A stretch of DNA of 64,000 bases from an uncultured Acetatifactor sp. (lineage in GTDB: Bacteria; Bacillota; Clostridia; Lachnospirales; Lachnospiraceae): assembly GCA_947629645.1 (NCBI GenBank), contig CANREV010000009.1, positions 1 through 64,000 on the forward strand, written 5' to 3'. The notes under the pieces are model-generated. The model made no database searches and was not told the DNA's origin. It worked only from the letters and a program-made list of their open reading frames with translations. Within the stretch, counting starts at the first letter, position 1, and every line of letters starts with the position of its first letter. This document shows positions 63,318-64,000 of the stretch, one piece after another. Both the position numbers and the translations under genes were made by a program.

Positions 63318-64000
63318 ATGGAAAAGATTAAAATGACAACGCCGTTAGTGGAGATGGACGGAGACGAGATGACGAGAATCCTCTGGCAGATGATAAAGGA
63401 GGAACTTCTGCTTCCCTACATAGACTTGAAAACAGAGTATTACGATCTGGGGCTGGAGCACAGAAATGCCACCAACGATCAGGTTACCGTGGATTCCGCG
63501 AATGCAACGCTGAAATACGGCGTAGCGGTCAAATGCGCGACTATTACCCCTAACGGCGCAAGAATGAAAGAGTACAATCTGAAAGAGATGTGGAAGAGCC
63601 CTAACGGCACCATCCGCGCCATCCTTGACGGCACGGTATTTCGCGCCCCCATTCTGGTCAAAGGCATTGTGCCCTATGTGAAAAACTGGACGAAGCCCAT
63701 CACCATCGCCCGTCACGCTTATGGAGATGTCTATAAAAATACGGAGATCAAAGTGCCCGGCGCGGGAAAAGCGGAACTGGTCTTTACGGCGGCTGACGGC
63801 ACACAGATCAAAGAACTGATCCACAATTTTGACGGCGCTGGTATCCTGCAGGGTATCCACAATACGGAGAAGTCGATTGCCAGCTTCGCCAGATCATGTT
63901 TCAGCTATGCTGTCGATACGAAGCAGGATCTGTGGTTCTCTACCAAGGATACCATCTCCAAAAAATATGACCATACGTTTAAAGATATTTTCCAGGAGAT
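63318..64000 (+). CDS. icd: NADP-dependent isocitrate dehydrogenase, 5' part only
   Basis: A gene open to the window end, so absent from the ORF track. The first 227 codons read [37 protein letters not shown], then [38 protein letters not shown], which contains the isocitrate-binding serine region [25 protein letters not shown] follows. This is the homodimeric eukaryotic-like form of about 400 residues. It oxidises isocitrate to 2-oxoglutarate and would supply glutamate carbon with the upstream citrate synthase. The ribosome site is a weak GGCAGGAA. Confidence 0.93.
   Translation, partial: MEKIKMTTPLVEMDGDEMTRILWQMIKEELLLPYIDLKTEYYDLGLEHRNATNDQVTVDSANATLKYGVAVKCATITPNGARMKEYNLKEMWKSPNGTIRAILDGTVFRAPILVKGIVPYVKNWTKPITIARHAYGDVYKNTEIKVPGAGKAELVFTAADGTQIKELIHNFDGAGILQGIHNTEKSIASFARSCFSYAVDTKQDLWFSTKDTISKKYDHTFKDIFQE

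Noticed and set aside
1-64000. Transposons, prophage, tRNA or rRNA genes
   Set aside because: No transposase, integrase, terminal inverted repeats with target duplications, or tRNA/rRNA signatures were found on either strand by reading.

Overview
The window looks like a chromosomal stretch of an anaerobic, low-to-mid GC Gram-positive, most likely a Lachnospiraceae-type Clostridia. The reasons are: a complete Rnf complex in the clostridial C-D-G-E-A-B order; a sodium-pump decarboxylase operon; a Re-type citrate synthase beside NADP-isocitrate dehydrogenase; T-box leaders on pheST and leuS; an ispH/S1 pair; class B sortase with a PKTG-type substrate; and strong AGGAGG ribosome sites with TTGACA/TATAAT promoters. 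No phage, insertion sequence, CRISPR array, tRNA or rRNA gene was seen. The content is mostly housekeeping with a few accessory islands.

Layout. 0-6 kb: rpsU, then two D-Ala-D-Ala carboxypeptidases bracketing a metallophosphoesterase and scpA-scpB. 5.8-11.2 kb: decarboxylase operon (acyl-CoA-type carboxyltransferase, OadG-like lipoprotein, biotin carrier, OadB, OadA). 11.4-17.8 kb: TetR and RpiR regulators, a 16-bp tandem repeat array, a flavoprotein, cmk, ispH, an S1-domain protein and cheR. 18-24.3 kb: a minus-strand YprB-like nuclease, then rnfCDGEAB. 24.4-33.1 kb: GH25 muramidase, an AP2/HNH-like protein (minus), SleB-like hydrolase, thrC, aminopeptidase P, pckA and a lipoprotein (minus). 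33.2-36.4 kb: a 6S RNA that the ORF track cannot show, a SpoIID-family protein and a YihY/BrkB membrane protein. 36.4-43.8 kb: T-box, pheS, pheT, a highly structured element, M18 aminopeptidase, queA, PilZ and VanZ. 43.8-50.1 kb: tyrA (minus), an EF-G-like GTPase, T-box and leuS. 50.1-51.3 kb: three small minus-strand genes, two of unknown function and one very cysteine-rich. 51.4-60.8 kb: sortase B, a 1617-residue leucine-rich-repeat surface protein, a second LRR protein and an S8 protease. 60.8-64 kb: palindromic promoter, Re-citrate synthase, GntR regulator and icd (cut by the window end).

How the parts work together. Rnf (ferredoxin:NAD oxidation coupled to ion export), the Na+-pumping decarboxylases and PEP carboxykinase form an energy and C4-metabolism theme around oxaloacetate and ion gradients. 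The Re-citrate synthase/icd unit would feed oxaloacetate and acetyl-CoA towards 2-oxoglutarate and glutamate. The cell-envelope theme is strong: two carboxypeptidases, GH25, SleB-like and SpoIID-like proteins, and sortase with its likely substrate.

The observations most worth a second look are: the structured element before the M18 peptidase, with a hairpin loop complementary to sequence next to the Shine-Dalgarno; the 36-bp palindromic operator of the citrate synthase operon; the AP2 protein with an apparently dead HNH core; the sortase/LRR locus; the SD-bearing 16-bp repeat array; the cysteine tail of RnfE; and the EF-G paralogue with altered G motifs. I did not find a clearly new defence or mobile system. 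All assignments rest on reading the sequence; no database search was run.
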